From Rhodocyclales bacterium (lineage in GTDB: Bacteria; Pseudomonadota; Gammaproteobacteria; Burkholderiales; Rhodocyclaceae), in NCBI GenBank assembly GCA_016235765.1, contig JACRIZ010000049.1, positions 1-57,011 of the forward strand: 57,011 bases of DNA. The letters are read 5' to 3'. The notes under the pieces are model-generated. The model was not told where the DNA came from. It did not search any database and worked only from the letters and a program-made list of their open reading frames with translations. The translations under genes were made by a program, and so were the position numbers. This document shows, piece after piece, positions 26,392-39,414 of this stretch (the first letter of the stretch is position 1; each line of letters begins with the position of its first letter).

Positions 26392-27590
26392 GTGTAATCC
26401 AGTCCGATCGCTTCGCGGACGTCGCGCATGGTTTCCTGCGCCAGCTTCCTGGCCTTCTCGCAGCCGTCGGCGATGATGTTGCGCACCAGTTGCGGATCCT
26501 CCTCGTACATGCGGGCACGCTCGCGCATCGGTTCCTGTTCGGCCAGCACGGCGTCGATGACCGGCTGCTTGCATTCGAGGCAGCCGATCCCGGCCGAGCG
26601 GCAGCCCTGCTGCGCCCAGCCCTTGACCTCTTCGCCCGAGTAGATCAAATGGAACTGCCAGACCGGGCATTTCTCCGGATCGCCCGGATCGGTACGGCGC
26701 ACGCGCTGCGGATCGGTCTGCATGGTGCGGATCTTCTTGCGGATCGATTCTGCATCCTCGCGCAATGCGATGGTGTTGCCGTAGGATTTGGACATCTTCT
26801 GGCCGTCGAGCCCGGGCATGCGCGACGCCTCGGTGAGCATCGCATCCGGCTCGACCAGGATCATCTTGCCGCCACCTTCCAGGTAGCCGAACAGGCGCTC
26901 GCGGTCGCCATGGGACAGGTTCTGCGCATCGTTCAGCAGGACGTGCGCCTGTTCCAGCGCTTCCTCCTCGCCCTTTTCCTGGTAGCGGGTACGCAACTCC
27001 TCATAGAGCTTGGCGCGCTTGCTGCCCAGCTTCTTCACGGACTCCCTGGCCTTGTCCTCGAATCCCGGTTCGCGGCCGTAGAGATGGTTGAAGCGGCGGG
27101 CGATTTCGCGCGTGAATTCGATGTGCGGCACCTGATCCTCACCGACCGGCACCCGGTTGGCGCGATAGATCAGGATGTCGGCCGCCTGGAGCAGCGGGTA
27201 GCCGAGGAAGCCATAGGTTGCCAGATCCTTGTGGGTCAGCTTTTCCTGCTGGTCCTTGTAGGTCGGCACCCGTTCCAGCCAGCCCAACGGCGTCATCATC
27301 GACATCAGCAGGTGCAGTTCGGCGTGTTCCGGCACGCGCGACTGGATGAACAGCGTCGCCTGCGAAGGATCGACGCCCGCAGCCAGCCAGTCGATGACCA
27401 TGTCCCAGGTGTTCTGGGCGATCGTGCCCGGTTCGTCGTAGGCAGTGGTCAGGGCATGCCAGTCGGCGACGAAGAACAGGCATGGGTACTCGTGTTGGAG
27501 CTTGACCCAGTTGGCCAGGACGCCATGGTAATGGCCGAGATGGAGTCGGCCGGTCGGCCGCATGCCCGAAAGAACTTTTTCTGCGTACAT
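26388..27590 (-). CDS. trpS: Tryptophan-tRNA ligase
   Basis: Class I aminoacyl-tRNA synthetase that charges tRNA-Trp. The 400 residues begin MYAEKVLSGMRPTGRLHLGHYHG, with HLGH as the HIGH motif, and have KMSKS in GLDGQKMSKSYGNT. Compared with E. coli TrpS (334 residues) it carries an extra segment after HLIYSGEEVKGW, with cysteines (CRSAGIGCLECK), as in longer betaproteobacterial forms. It overlaps scpA by four bases. Confidence 0.97.
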   Translation of the reverse strand: MYAEKVLSGMRPTGRLHLGHYHGVLANWVKLQHEYPCLFFVADWHALTTAYDEPGTIAQNTWDMVIDWLAAGVDPSQATLFIQSRVPEHAELHLLMSMMTPLGWLERVPTYKDQQEKLTHKDLATYGFLGYPLLQAADILIYRANRVPVGEDQVPHIEFTREIARRFNHLYGREPGFEDKARESVKKLGSKRAKLYEELRTRYQEKGEEEALEQAHVLLNDAQNLSHGDRERLFGYLEGGGKMILVEPDAMLTEASRMPGLDGQKMSKSYGNTIALREDAESIRKKIRTMQTDPQRVRRTDPGDPEKCPVWQFHLIYSGEEVKGWAQQGCRSAGIGCLECKQPVIDAVLAEQEPMRERARMYEEDPQLVRNIIADGCEKARKLAQETMRDVREAIGLDYT

Positions 27591-27596
27591 CGTCGT

Positions 27597-28250
27597 CTAG
27601 TAGTGAAAATTGAAAAGTGCGGCCACCAGCATGCGCAGGAGGCCGATAATCGGGCCAAGAATGCTGCCCAATATGCCTGTAAACAGCAGGAGCAGCAAAA
27701 TCGGGAAGCCCCAAGGTTCGAGTCGGGCAAAATTCCAGGCCAACCGATGCGGCAACAGGCTGACCGCAATGCGGCCGCCGTCCAAGGGCGGCAGCGGCAA
27801 CAAATTCAGCGCCATGAGTACCAGATTGACGTCAATGCCGATGTCGGCCATGCGCGCCATGGGCAGGGAGTAGGCGTTGTCAGGAACTGTCTCGGCGAAC
27901 TTGAACAGCACCGCCCACGCCAGCGCCATGAACAGGTTTGCGCCCGGCCCTGCTGCCGCAACCCAGAACATGTCCTGCTTGGGATTCCGCAACCGGCCGA
28001 AATTGACCGGCACGGGTTTGGCCCAGCCAAACAGGAAGTTGCCGGCGCTAAGCAACAGGATGCTGACCGGCACGACGATGGTCCCGATCAAATCGATGTG
28101 GCGGATGGGATTGAGGCTGATCCGCCCCTCCTGCCAAGCCGTCAGGTCGCCGAAATGGCGCGCGGCATAGCCGTGCGCAGCCTCGTGCAGGGTGATGGCG
28201 AAGATCACTGGCAGGGCGGCAATGGCCAGCGTCTGGATTATTGTGTCCAT
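27597..28250 (-). CDS. Site-2 protease family (M50) integral membrane metalloprotease
   Basis: A 217-residue, mostly hydrophobic protein of the small YwhC-like M50 group, without a PDZ domain. The zinc motif HEAAH is in the first helix near residue 22, and the third ligand region is LNLLPLPPLDGGR near residue 155. Further membrane helices are IVVPVSILLLSAGNFLFG, FWVAAAGPGANLFMALAWAVL and a C-terminal one. Substrates are unknown. It lies seven bases upstream of trpS, so it is probably co-transcribed. Confidence 0.9.
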   Translation of the reverse strand: MDTIIQTLAIAALPVIFAITLHEAAHGYAARHFGDLTAWQEGRISLNPIRHIDLIGTIVVPVSILLLSAGNFLFGWAKPVPVNFGRLRNPKQDMFWVAAAGPGANLFMALAWAVLFKFAETVPDNAYSLPMARMADIGIDVNLVLMALNLLPLPPLDGGRIAVSLLPHRLAWNFARLEPWGFPILLLLLFTGILGSILGPIIGLLRMLVAALFNFHY

Positions 28251-28277
28251 GGAGCGCGGGGATTTTACCCTACGGGG

Positions 28278-28904
28278 TCAATCGAGGCCGAATGGCATCA
28301 ATGAACCCTTCCCGGCCCGGATCAATTCGGGTGCGCCTGCGGCGAGGTTGATCACGGTGGTCGCCCCCGCTCCGCAAGGACCGCAGTCGATGACCAGGTC
28401 GAGCTGGCCGCCGATGCGCGCCTCGATTTCGTCGGCATCGCACAGTGGCTGCGCTTCGCCAGGCAAGGAAAGCGTAGAAGAAAGAATGGGTTGATCGAGT
28501 TCCGCGAGCAGCGCCAGCACCAGGGGATGATCCGGAACGCGCAGGCCGATGGTCTTGCGCTTCGGGTGCAGGACCCGGCGCGGCAGTTCCTTGGTTCCCT
28601 CGAGAATGAAGGTGTAGGCGCCCGGCGTCGTCGCCTTGAGCAGCCGGTATTGCGCGTTGTCGACCTTGGCGTAGGTAGCGATTTCCGACAAGTCCCGGCA
28701 CATCAAGGTGAAATGGTGGCGCTCATCGACTCCGCGGATGCGACGGATGCGATCGAGCAGTGCCGCGTCGCCGACCTGGCCGCCCAATGCGTAGGCCGAG
28801 TCGGTGGGAAATGCCGCCAGGCCGCCGTCGCGAATGATCTCCGCCGCCTGCTTCACCAGGCGATGTTGCGGATCGGTCGGGTGGATCGATAGGAGCTCGG
28901 CCAT
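28278..28904 (-). CDS. yciO: Sua5/YciO/YrdC-type protein, YciO branch
   Basis: A 208-residue protein of the YrdC fold that includes the threonylcarbamoyl-AMP synthases. The N-terminus FPTDSAYALGGQVGD and the nucleotide-binding patch KRKTIGLRVPDHPL are conserved. In place of the K-R-KPL motif of TsaC it has RGVDERHHFTLMC, which fits YciO rather than the essential TsaC. It directly abuts the PHP gene (28905), with which YciO is often paired. A role in threonylcarbamoyl transfer is not proven. Confidence 0.88.
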   Translation of the reverse strand: MAELLSIHPTDPQHRLVKQAAEIIRDGGLAAFPTDSAYALGGQVGDAALLDRIRRIRGVDERHHFTLMCRDLSEIATYAKVDNAQYRLLKATTPGAYTFILEGTKELPRRVLHPKRKTIGLRVPDHPLVLALLAELDQPILSSTLSLPGEAQPLCDADEIEARIGGQLDLVIDCGPCGAGATTVINLAAGAPELIRAGKGSLMPFGLD

Positions 28905-29747
28905 TTACGGCAACCGCGTCCAGACCGGCGTCAGGTCTTCGGGCAGGTCGGGCAGTCGCCCCAGATCGATCCAGCTCTCGCCCGGTCCGTGAAAATCGGA
29001 GCCGCGCGAGGCCAGGAAGCCATAGCGGCGCGCCAGGTGGGCATATTCGCGGACGTGCTCTTCGTTGTGCGAGCCCGACAGGACCTCGATGCCGACTCCG
29101 CCGAGATCCTTGAACGCGCCGAGCATGGCGGCCATCTCGGCACTCGACAGGCGGTAGCGCCCCGGGTGCGCGACGACCGCCAGGCCCCCGGCGCCGCCGA
29201 TCCAGCCAATGGCGTCCTCGAGGCTTGCCCAGGGGTGGCCTACGTAGCCCGGCTTGCCCTTGGCCAACCACCAGTCGAAAACCCCCTTCACTTCCTTGGC
29301 GTGGCCAAGTTCAACGATGTAACGGGCGAAATGGGAGCGGGAAATGAGGGCGGGGTTGCCAACGTACTTGAGCGCACCTTCGTAGGCCCCGTGGATGCCG
29401 ACCTTGTCCAGTTCCGCTGCGATCCGCTGCGCACGCGAATCCCGACCGCTACGAACCCGGGCCAATCCCTCGACCAAGGGCGCATGCCCGCCATCGAAAC
29501 CGAGGCCGACAATGTGCACAGTCTGGTCATCGCCCCAGGAGACCGAGATTTCGACGCCATTGACGAAGCGCAGACCCAGTTGCTTCGCCTCCTTGGCAGC
29601 CTCGTCCAGCCCGCCGATCTCGTCGTGGTCGGTTAGCGCCAGTAGTTCGACGCCGTTGCCCACGGCGTGCCGCACCAGCTCGGCGGGCGCCAGAAGGCCA
29701 TCCGAGACGGTCGAGTGGCAATGAAGATCAGCATTGAGGGCTCTCAT
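28905..29747 (-). CDS. PHP-domain 3',5'-nucleoside bisphosphate phosphatase (RNase AM-like)
   Basis: A 280-residue member of the YciV/RNase AM group, which hydrolyses 3',5'-nucleoside bisphosphates and trims 5' RNA ends. Metal ligands are visible in DLHCHSTVSDG (about residues 7-17), LTDHDEIGG, GVEIS and HPGRY, with a C-terminal SDFHGPG. It starts MRALNADLHCHST at 29747 and diverges from the gcv operon across a 306-base regulatory region. Confidence 0.9.
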   Translation of the reverse strand: MRALNADLHCHSTVSDGLLAPAELVRHAVGNGVELLALTDHDEIGGLDEAAKEAKQLGLRFVNGVEISVSWGDDQTVHIVGLGFDGGHAPLVEGLARVRSGRDSRAQRIAAELDKVGIHGAYEGALKYVGNPALISRSHFARYIVELGHAKEVKGVFDWWLAKGKPGYVGHPWASLEDAIGWIGGAGGLAVVAHPGRYRLSSAEMAAMLGAFKDLGGVGIEVLSGSHNEEHVREYAHLARRYGFLASRGSDFHGPGESWIDLGRLPDLPEDLTPVWTRLP

Positions 29748-29769
29748 TCGTGGATTTTATCAAACCCAC

Positions 29770-29798
29770 TTGTGACTCCTGGCTGCGGTCGGCATAAT
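29770..29798 (+). promoter_or_regulatory. Promoter of the gcv operon
   Basis: TTGTGA (29770-29775), a 17-base spacer and CATAAT (29793-29798). The start would fall just before the riboswitch at 29808. Confidence 0.7.
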
Positions 29799-29807
29799 TC
29801 GACCGAT

Positions 29808-29976
29808 CGTCGGGAGAGAGCCGTGGGCAACCCCCACTGCCGCCGAAGGCGCAACCGCCCGGGAACCGCTCAGGCAAAAGGGCCGACGACGCAGGACAAA
29901 TCTGGAGAGTGGCAGGCGGCACATTGTGCAAAGGCGGCCCACCGATGGGGAAAATCTCTCAGGTGCAAGGACAGAT
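29808..29976 (+). promoter_or_regulatory. Tandem glycine riboswitch
   Basis: Two glycine aptamers in tandem. The first runs about 29808-29888: CGTCGG/CCGACG closing stem, GGGAGAGAGCCG, and AACCGCCCGGGAACCGCTCAGG near the 3' side. The second runs about 29901-29976: TCTG/CAGA closing stem, GGAGAGTGGC, then CCACCGATGGGG and CTCTCAGGTGCAAGGAC. GGAGAG and CTCAGGT/GCAAGGAC are hallmarks of the class. An intrinsic terminator follows at once and gcvT comes next. Glycine binding should prevent termination, switching on glycine cleavage. The intervening linker is 12 bases. Confidence 0.95.
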
Positions 29977-30007
29977 GGGCGAAGATCGCAAGGTCTTCGC
30001 CCTTTTT
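29977..30007 (+). terminator. Riboswitch-controlled terminator upstream of gcvT
   Basis: A nine-base stem GGGCGAAGA/TCTTCGCCC with an eight-base loop, then TTTTTG. It starts one base after the second aptamer, making it the expression platform. Confidence 0.9.
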
Positions 30008-30053
30008 GTTTTTCGTGAAATCACATGAGGAAAGACGCATAAGTCTTTGAATT

Positions 30054-31130
30054 ATGATAAAACGAACACCACTATACGAGCCCCATGTCGCGGCCGGCGC
30101 CAAGATGGTCGACTTTGCCGGCTGGGAGATGCCCATCCACTACGGCTCCCAGCTCGAGGAACACCACATCGTCCGCCGCGATGCCGGCATGTTCGACGTC
30201 TCGCACATGCGAGCCGTCGATGTCGCCGGTTGCGATGCCCAGCCTTGGTTGCGCAGGCTGGTCGCCAACGACATCGCCAAGCTGACGTTACCTGGGAAAG
30301 CGCTCTATTCCTGCATGCTGAATCCCCAGGGCGGCGTCATCGACGACCTGATCATCTACTTCTTCTCGCCGACCAGGTATCGCATCGTCGTCAACGCCGG
30401 CACGGCCGACAAGGACCTGGGCTGGATGATGAAGCAGACCGACGGCTTCAACGTCTCGGTGACCGGCCGGCCGGAACTGGCGATGATCGCCGTCCAGGGT
30501 CCCAACGCCCGCGCCAAGTTCTGGGTAGCCTTCCCCGAAGCCAAGGCGGCCAGCGAGAACCTCGTCGTATTCCAGGCCGCCGAGTGGAATGACTGGATGA
30601 TCGCCCGCACCGGCTACACCGGCGAGGACGGCTTCGAGATCACCCTGCCCGCCGCCGATGCTCCCGCCGCCTGGCAGAAGTTGCTGGCCGCCGGCGTCGC
30701 GCCGATCGGGCTGGGCGCCCGCGACACCCTGCGCCTGGAAGCCGGCATGAACCTCTACGGCTCGGACATGGACGAAACCACCCTGCCGACCGAGTCCGGC
30801 CTGACCTGGACGATCGACCTCAAGGACGCCGGCCGCGACTTCATCGGAAAGTCAGCCATGGCGGCACGCCCTCCGCAGCGGCAGCTCGTCGGCCTGTTGC
30901 TGGAAGACCGCGGCGTACTGCGTTCGCATCAACAAGTTATTACGCAACAAGGTAATGGCGAAACTACTTCAGGTAGTTTCTCACCTACTTTGCAACGCTC
31001 CATCGCCCTCGCGCGCGTGCCGCTGGGCGTCAATATCGGCGATGAAGTGGAAGTGGAAATCCGCGACAAGCGGCTGAAGGCCCGCGTCGTCAAACCCAAT
31101 TTCGCCCGTCACGGCAAAGCTTTGATTTAG
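30054..31130 (+). CDS. gcvT: Aminomethyltransferase, glycine cleavage T protein
   Basis: Transfers the methylene group from the aminomethyl-lipoyl H protein to tetrahydrofolate, releasing ammonia. The 358 residues begin [20 protein letters not shown] and contain [31 protein letters not shown] and [10 protein letters not shown]. The nearest purine-rich site (GAGGAAAG) is about 20 bases from the ATG; a short hairpin AAAGAC/GTCTTT in between would shorten the gap. A dispersed-motif copy lies at 30848-30870, and an AT-rich hairpin patch at 30928-31000 is coded with codons unlike the rest. Confidence 0.97.
   Translation: MIKRTPLYEPHVAAGAKMVDFAGWEMPIHYGSQLEEHHIVRRDAGMFDVSHMRAVDVAGCDAQPWLRRLVANDIAKLTLPGKALYSCMLNPQGGVIDDLIIYFFSPTRYRIVVNAGTADKDLGWMMKQTDGFNVSVTGRPELAMIAVQGPNARAKFWVAFPEAKAASENLVVFQAAEWNDWMIARTGYTGEDGFEITLPAADAPAAWQKLLAAGVAPIGLGARDTLRLEAGMNLYGSDMDETTLPTESGLTWTIDLKDAGRDFIGKSAMAARPPQRQLVGLLLEDRGVLRSHQQVITQQGNGETTSGSFSPTLQRSIALARVPLGVNIGDEVEVEIRDKRLKARVVKPNFARHGKALI
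30848..30870 (+). repeat. Dispersed 23-base motif, copy 5 (in gcvT)
   Basis: AAAGTCAGCC, ATGGCGGC, ACGCC. Sense within gcvT codons for KSAMAARP. Confidence 0.85.
30928..31000 (+). other. AT-rich patch with internal hairpin inside gcvT
   Basis: About 73 bases rich in A/T-ending codons (GTT, ATT, GGT, AAT, ACT, TCA) inside an otherwise GC-rich gene. It includes a perfect eight-base stem GAAACTAC (30960-30967)/GTAGTTTC (30973-30980) with a five-base loop, and CAACAAG twice (30930-30936 and 30945-30951). The protein is continuous through it. Confidence 0.7.
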
Positions 31131-31140
31131 GAGAATCGAC

Positions 31141-31524
31141 ATGTCCATCCCCAGCGACCTCAAGTACACCAAGTCCCACGAGTGGCTCCGCCAGGAGGCT
31201 GACGGCACCGTCACCATCGGTATCACCGACCACGCCCAGGAAGCCCTGGGCGACATCGTCTTCCTCGAGTTGCCGGATGCGGGCCGCACGGTCAAGGCCG
31301 GCGAGGAATGTGCAGTCGTCGAGTCGGTCAAGGCCGCCTCGGACATCTACGCGCCGGTCTCGGGCGAGGTCGTCGCCCGCAACGACGCGGCCGTCGACGC
31401 CCCGGAATCGGTCAACCAGGATGCCTACGCCGCCTGGCTGTTCAAGCTGAAGCCGGGCAATCCCGCCGAAATCGGCGCCCTGCTCGACGCCGCCGCCTAC
31501 GCCAAGGTTGCCGACGAACACTGA
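31141..31524 (+). CDS. gcvH: Glycine cleavage system H protein
   Basis: A lipoyl carrier that shuttles the aminomethyl group between P, T and L proteins. The 127 residues begin [19 protein letters not shown], with the lipoylation lysine in [10 protein letters not shown] near residue 64. AGGAGA lies a few bases before the ATG. It follows gcvT by ten bases and precedes gcvP by seven. Confidence 0.98.
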   Translation: MSIPSDLKYTKSHEWLRQEADGTVTIGITDHAQEALGDIVFLELPDAGRTVKAGEECAVVESVKAASDIYAPVSGEVVARNDAAVDAPESVNQDAYAAWLFKLKPGNPAEIGALLDAAAYAKVADEH

Positions 31525-31531
31525 GGTATAC

Positions 31532-34355
<2,824 letters not shown>

Positions 34356-34363
<8 letters not shown>

Positions 34364-34880
34364 CCAATTCCTGATCCTTACAGTCATCGGCGACGACCGT
34401 CCCGGCCTCGTCGGCGAGCTTTCCGCCGCCATTTCCGCTCATCAGGGCAATTGGCTGGAATCGTCGATGTCGCACCTGGCCGGCAAATTTGCCGGCATCG
34501 TCAAGGTCGCCGTCCCCGACGGCAAGGCCAATGCACTCAAGGCGGCCCTGGCCGGTCTCAAGGGTCTCAAGGTCACCGCCGAAGGCTCGACAGGTGAAAA
34601 GTCAGTCGTCGCGGGACGCCGCCTCAAGCTATCGCTGGTCGGCCACGACCGCATCGGCATCGTCCGGGAAGTCTCTCAGGTACTGGCTCGACACGCAGTC
34701 AACGTCGAGGACCTTGCCACCCGCACCGCCAGTGCGCCGATGTCCGCAGAGATCATGTTCCACGCCGACATCGACCTGCTGGCCGGTCCCGACCTCGACG
34801 CCCGCGCCTTGACCGCCGAGCTCGAACGCATCTCCAACGACCTGATGGTCGACATCAACCTCGACGAGAAGATCGCTTGA
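34356..34880 (+). CDS. gcvR: Tandem ACT-domain protein, GcvR-like
   Basis: A 174-residue protein of two ACT domains ([20 protein letters not shown], about 4-80; [21 protein letters not shown], about 89-170), as in GcvR. In E. coli GcvR binds GcvA and represses gcv genes when glycine is low. No GcvA-like regulator is in the window, so a different partner is possible. It overlaps the end of gcvP by eight bases and is therefore tied to the operon it may regulate. A variant copy of the dispersed motif (GTCAGTC instead of GTCAGCC) at 34598-34620 encodes KSVVAGR between the two domains. Confidence 0.85.
34598..34620 (+). repeat. Dispersed 23-base motif, copy 6 (in the gcvR-like gene)
   Basis: AAAGTCAGTC, GTCGCGGG, ACGCC. 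One mismatch in the core (T for C). Sense, encoding KSVVAGRR in the same register as copy 5. Confidence 0.78.
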
Positions 34881-35140
34881 TCAGGGAAGTCCGCATGCCC
34901 AGGTATCCCGAGTGCTGGGATACCTGCGGCAGTTGCGGCAACGGCGCGGTGATGGTCGAGATCGTGCACGTCAAGCCCGGCGACCGGATTCGCGCCGACG
35001 AGCCGCTGATCACCCTGGAAACCGGCAAGGTGGCGCTCGACATACCGTCGCCATATGAAGGCACGATCGCCGACGTACTGGTCGGTGAAGGGGAGCCGAT
35101 CGCCGAAGCGCAACTGATCGCGACGGTGGAAACCGGCTGA
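34877..35140 (+). CDS. Stand-alone lipoyl-domain-like protein with a cysteine cluster
   Basis: An 87-residue protein that is essentially one biotinyl/lipoyl fold. VKPGDRIRADEPLITLETGKVALDIPSPYEG places the acceptor lysine at about residue 51, and a second half-repeat follows (IADVLVGEGEPIAEAQLI). Unusually, the loop after the first strand carries ECWDTCGSCGNG, a C-x3-C-x2-C cluster (13, 17, 20) absent from ordinary E2 or H domains. The start is probably TTG at 34877, in a TTGA overlap with the previous stop; an ATG at 34895 is possible. Its place after gcvP and gcvR suggests a lipoyl or redox role in glycine cleavage, but that is inference. Confidence 0.75.
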   Translation: MIREVRMPRYPECWDTCGSCGNGAVMVEIVHVKPGDRIRADEPLITLETGKVALDIPSPYEGTIADVLVGEGEPIAEAQLIATVETG

Positions 35141-35201
35141 TGCCCATGTGCAACACAAGGTGTTAATATCTCGCGGCCTTCCGAACAAAAAACATACGGC
35201 C

Positions 35202-37238
35202 TTGGTTTTCAAGAGATTTCCAAGCATTTCACTCGGATTCCTGGCCGCTATCGCGCAAGCCCAGGACGGGCTTGATCCGCCCTCGGCAGGCAGCTATTTC
35301 GAAGACCTGCCCATCGTCCTGACGCCTTCCCGCCTGCCCCAGTCGATTCGGGAGGCGCCGGCGGCAGTGACCGTCCTCGACCGCGAACTGATCCAGGCCA
35401 CGGGCTATCGCGACATCGCGCGCCTGTTCCGCCTGGTACCCGGCATGCAGGTCGGCCAGGAACGCAGCGGCATCCACTGGGTCACCTACCACGGGCTGGG
35501 CAACGACTCCCCGGCGGACATGCAGGTGCTCATCGATGGACGAGCCGTCTATTCCCCCGCTGTCCTCGGCGGCGTGGATTGGCTGGCGCTCCCGGTCACG
35601 GTGGACGAGATCGAGCGCATCGAGATCGTACGCGGCACCGATGCGGTCGCCTACGGACCGAACGCCTTCCTCGGCGTCATCAACATTATCACCCGCCAGG
35701 CGGGCAGCGCCCCGGGAGCATCGGCCACCGCCGGCGCCGGCAACGAGAACATCCGCGACCTGCGCGCGACCTGGGACAGCCCACCCGGCGACCACGCGGT
35801 CCGCCTTGCCGCCGCCACCCGCAGCGACGACGGCTATGCCGGATTGCACGACCGCAGCCGGATGAACATCTTCAGCCTGCGTAGCGACCACCAGATCTCG
35901 AATCGCGACCAGGCCACGCTCCGGATCACCGCCAGCGACGGCGCGCGCGAAACCGGCTATGCCGATTCGCCGCTGAACAATGACGGCGAACGTACCATCG
36001 ACACCCATAGCGCTTCGCTGCAGGCACAGTGGCGGCACTTGCCGAACCCCGACGACGAGATCCTGATCAATTACTTCCACAACGACATCTCGGCCCGCGA
36101 CGAGTGGATCACTTCGGCGCCCGCGCTCGGCTTTCCCTACGTACCCCTGAACCGCAACCGCGACATCGAGCGCAACAGCCTCGAGGCGCAGCATCGCTTG
36201 ACCCTGGGCGAGGATGTCAAGGCCGTCTGGGGCGGCGAGGCCCGGCGGGAGACGGCCCACGCGCCGTTCATCTACTACGGGCGCAACGAAATCGCGACCA
36301 GCCTCTACCGCTTGTTCGGCAACCTGGAGTGGCGCGTCGCAGCCAACTGGACGACCAATCTCGGTGCCATGGCGGAGAAGTATTCCGATGACCGCACGCG
36401 CCTGTCGCCGCGCACGTTCGTCAACTGGCAGGCCGGCCCGACAACGACGCTGCGCGCAGGCTACTCGCGCGCCTGGCGGGACCGCAACCTGCTCGAACGC
36501 TACGGCGACGTCCGAGTCTTCGATCCCGCCACCGGCGTCTTGCTCGCCCGGCCCTACGTCCAGAATCCCGACCTCGCGCCGCCGCGCATCGACAGCGTGG
36601 AAATCGGCTGGCTGGAGCGGTTCACGCCGGGCGACACGCGGCTCGACGTGCGCCTGTTCAACGAGCGCATCACCGGATTCGTGGCGCGGCGCCAGACGGC
36701 AATCACGCCCGACCTGCCGCTGCTCGCGTTCGCACCGCCGCCGTACACCGTCTTGCCTGCGCAGTATTACAACGTCGACTTCCCGGTCACCTTGCGCGGC
36801 CTGGAATACCAGGTGCAAACCAGGCCTTGGGCGGACGGGCGCATCATCCTGAACCATGTGATGATCGATCGACGCATCGAGGATCCGGCCGTCAGGACAC
36901 GCGTCGCGCCCTACACCGCCAGCCTGAGTTGGCTCCAGAACTGGAGCAGCGACTGGTCGAGCATGCTCTCGGCCCTGCGCATGGGCCCCCTGGCCGGCGG
37001 CGAAGGCTTCGTCAGCCAATACAGCTATCAGGCGCCGGCGTACACGACCTACGATTTCAGTGTCAGGCGCCGCCTGCGTGTCGGCTCGCAGGACGTCGTG
37101 ATTGCACTCTCCGGCATCAATCTCGGCGGCGACCACCAGGAAATCGCCGACCGTTCCGAGCAGAAACTGCATCCGGAAGGCCCGGTCAACCCGGTATCGA
37201 AGCTGGTCTTTCTTTCGGTCACCATCGGCGCACGCTGA
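35202..37238 (+). CDS. TonB-dependent outer-membrane receptor
   Basis: About 678 residues with an N-terminal signal peptide (FKRFPSISLGFLAAIAQA|QD). The plug domain has EDLPIVLTPSRLPQ as a likely TonB box, then APAAVTVLDRELIQATGYRDIARLFRLVPGMQVG and RIEIVRGTDAVAYGPNAFLGVINI. The C-terminal 22-strand barrel is rich in aromatic and charged alternation. The start is uncertain: TTG 35202 gives a compact signal peptide, while GTG 35148 would add 18 residues. No metal or vitamin riboswitch is seen upstream, so the substrate is unknown. Confidence 0.88.
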   Translation: MVFKRFPSISLGFLAAIAQAQDGLDPPSAGSYFEDLPIVLTPSRLPQSIREAPAAVTVLDRELIQATGYRDIARLFRLVPGMQVGQERSGIHWVTYHGLGNDSPADMQVLIDGRAVYSPAVLGGVDWLALPVTVDEIERIEIVRGTDAVAYGPNAFLGVINIITRQAGSAPGASATAGAGNENIRDLRATWDSPPGDHAVRLAAATRSDDGYAGLHDRSRMNIFSLRSDHQISNRDQATLRITASDGARETGYADSPLNNDGERTIDTHSASLQAQWRHLPNPDDEILINYFHNDISARDEWITSAPALGFPYVPLNRNRDIERNSLEAQHRLTLGEDVKAVWGGEARRETAHAPFIYYGRNEIATSLYRLFGNLEWRVAANWTTNLGAMAEKYSDDRTRLSPRTFVNWQAGPTTTLRAGYSRAWRDRNLLERYGDVRVFDPATGVLLARPYVQNPDLAPPRIDSVEIGWLERFTPGDTRLDVRLFNERITGFVARRQTAITPDLPLLAFAPPPYTVLPAQYYNVDFPVTLRGLEYQVQTRPWADGRIILNHVMIDRRIEDPAVRTRVAPYTASLSWLQNWSSDWSSMLSALRMGPLAGGEGFVSQYSYQAPAYTTYDFSVRRRLRVGSQDVVIALSGINLGGDHQEIADRSEQKLHPEGPVNPVSKLVFLSVTIGAR

Positions 37239-37307
37239 AACCGCCCCAAGCCTCCGCGCCTCCGGTAAGCTTGCCGCCTTTCCGAATCACCCTCAGGTTC
37301 CTGCACC

Positions 37308-38972
<1,665 letters not shown>

Positions 38973-38976
38973 GGGT

Positions 38977-39261
38977 TCAGTGCTCCGACTTCAGGCTCTC
39001 GGCAAAGAGTGCCTGGAGTTGGGTGGGAAATTCGAAGCGCGCAAAGGTGTTCCAAATCTGGGCGTCGTTGGCACCGGCGCGGCGATTGACGAACTGGATA
39101 CCGAGCGACTTGCCGTTGGCGGCCAGCGTGGCGAAGGCGAAGCGCCAGCGCTGCGCTTCGGCCAGTCGTTCGCGCAATTCACGCTCGTTGATGATCGCGA
39201 TTCCCGCCCGCTTTAGCGAATCCAGGAATTCGTCGAAAGACTCTGTGCTCAGGCTGCCCAT
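38977..39261 (-). CDS. Hypothetical 94-residue protein
   Basis: Not recognised. A soluble, charged protein starting MGSLSTESFDEFLDSLKRAG, with no signal peptide, membrane helix or cysteine. Predicted mostly helical (INERELRERLAEAQRWRFAF), ending NTFARFEFPTQLQALFAESLKSEH. It converges on ettA with a four-base gap. Codon usage is like its neighbours, and the compact spacing supports it as real. Confidence 0.6.
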   Translation of the reverse strand: MGSLSTESFDEFLDSLKRAGIAIINERELRERLAEAQRWRFAFATLAANGKSLGIQFVNRRAGANDAQIWNTFARFEFPTQLQALFAESLKSEH

Positions 39262-39414
39262 CAGTTTTCTCCGTTATGCGGGGTAGTCCGCCCTTTGGAG
39301 CAATAACGCTTGCTCGACGAGCAGGTTGACGGCGTTCGATCGACCTTGCTGCCACCAATGGTACGGGCTTAGACTGCGCGCTCTTCCCAACGCGCCGCTC
39401 TGCCGCACTCATCC

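Noticed and set aside
35146..35201. A riboswitch (for example cobalamin) ahead of the TonB receptor
   Set aside because: The stretch is too short and lacks conserved B12-box sequence.
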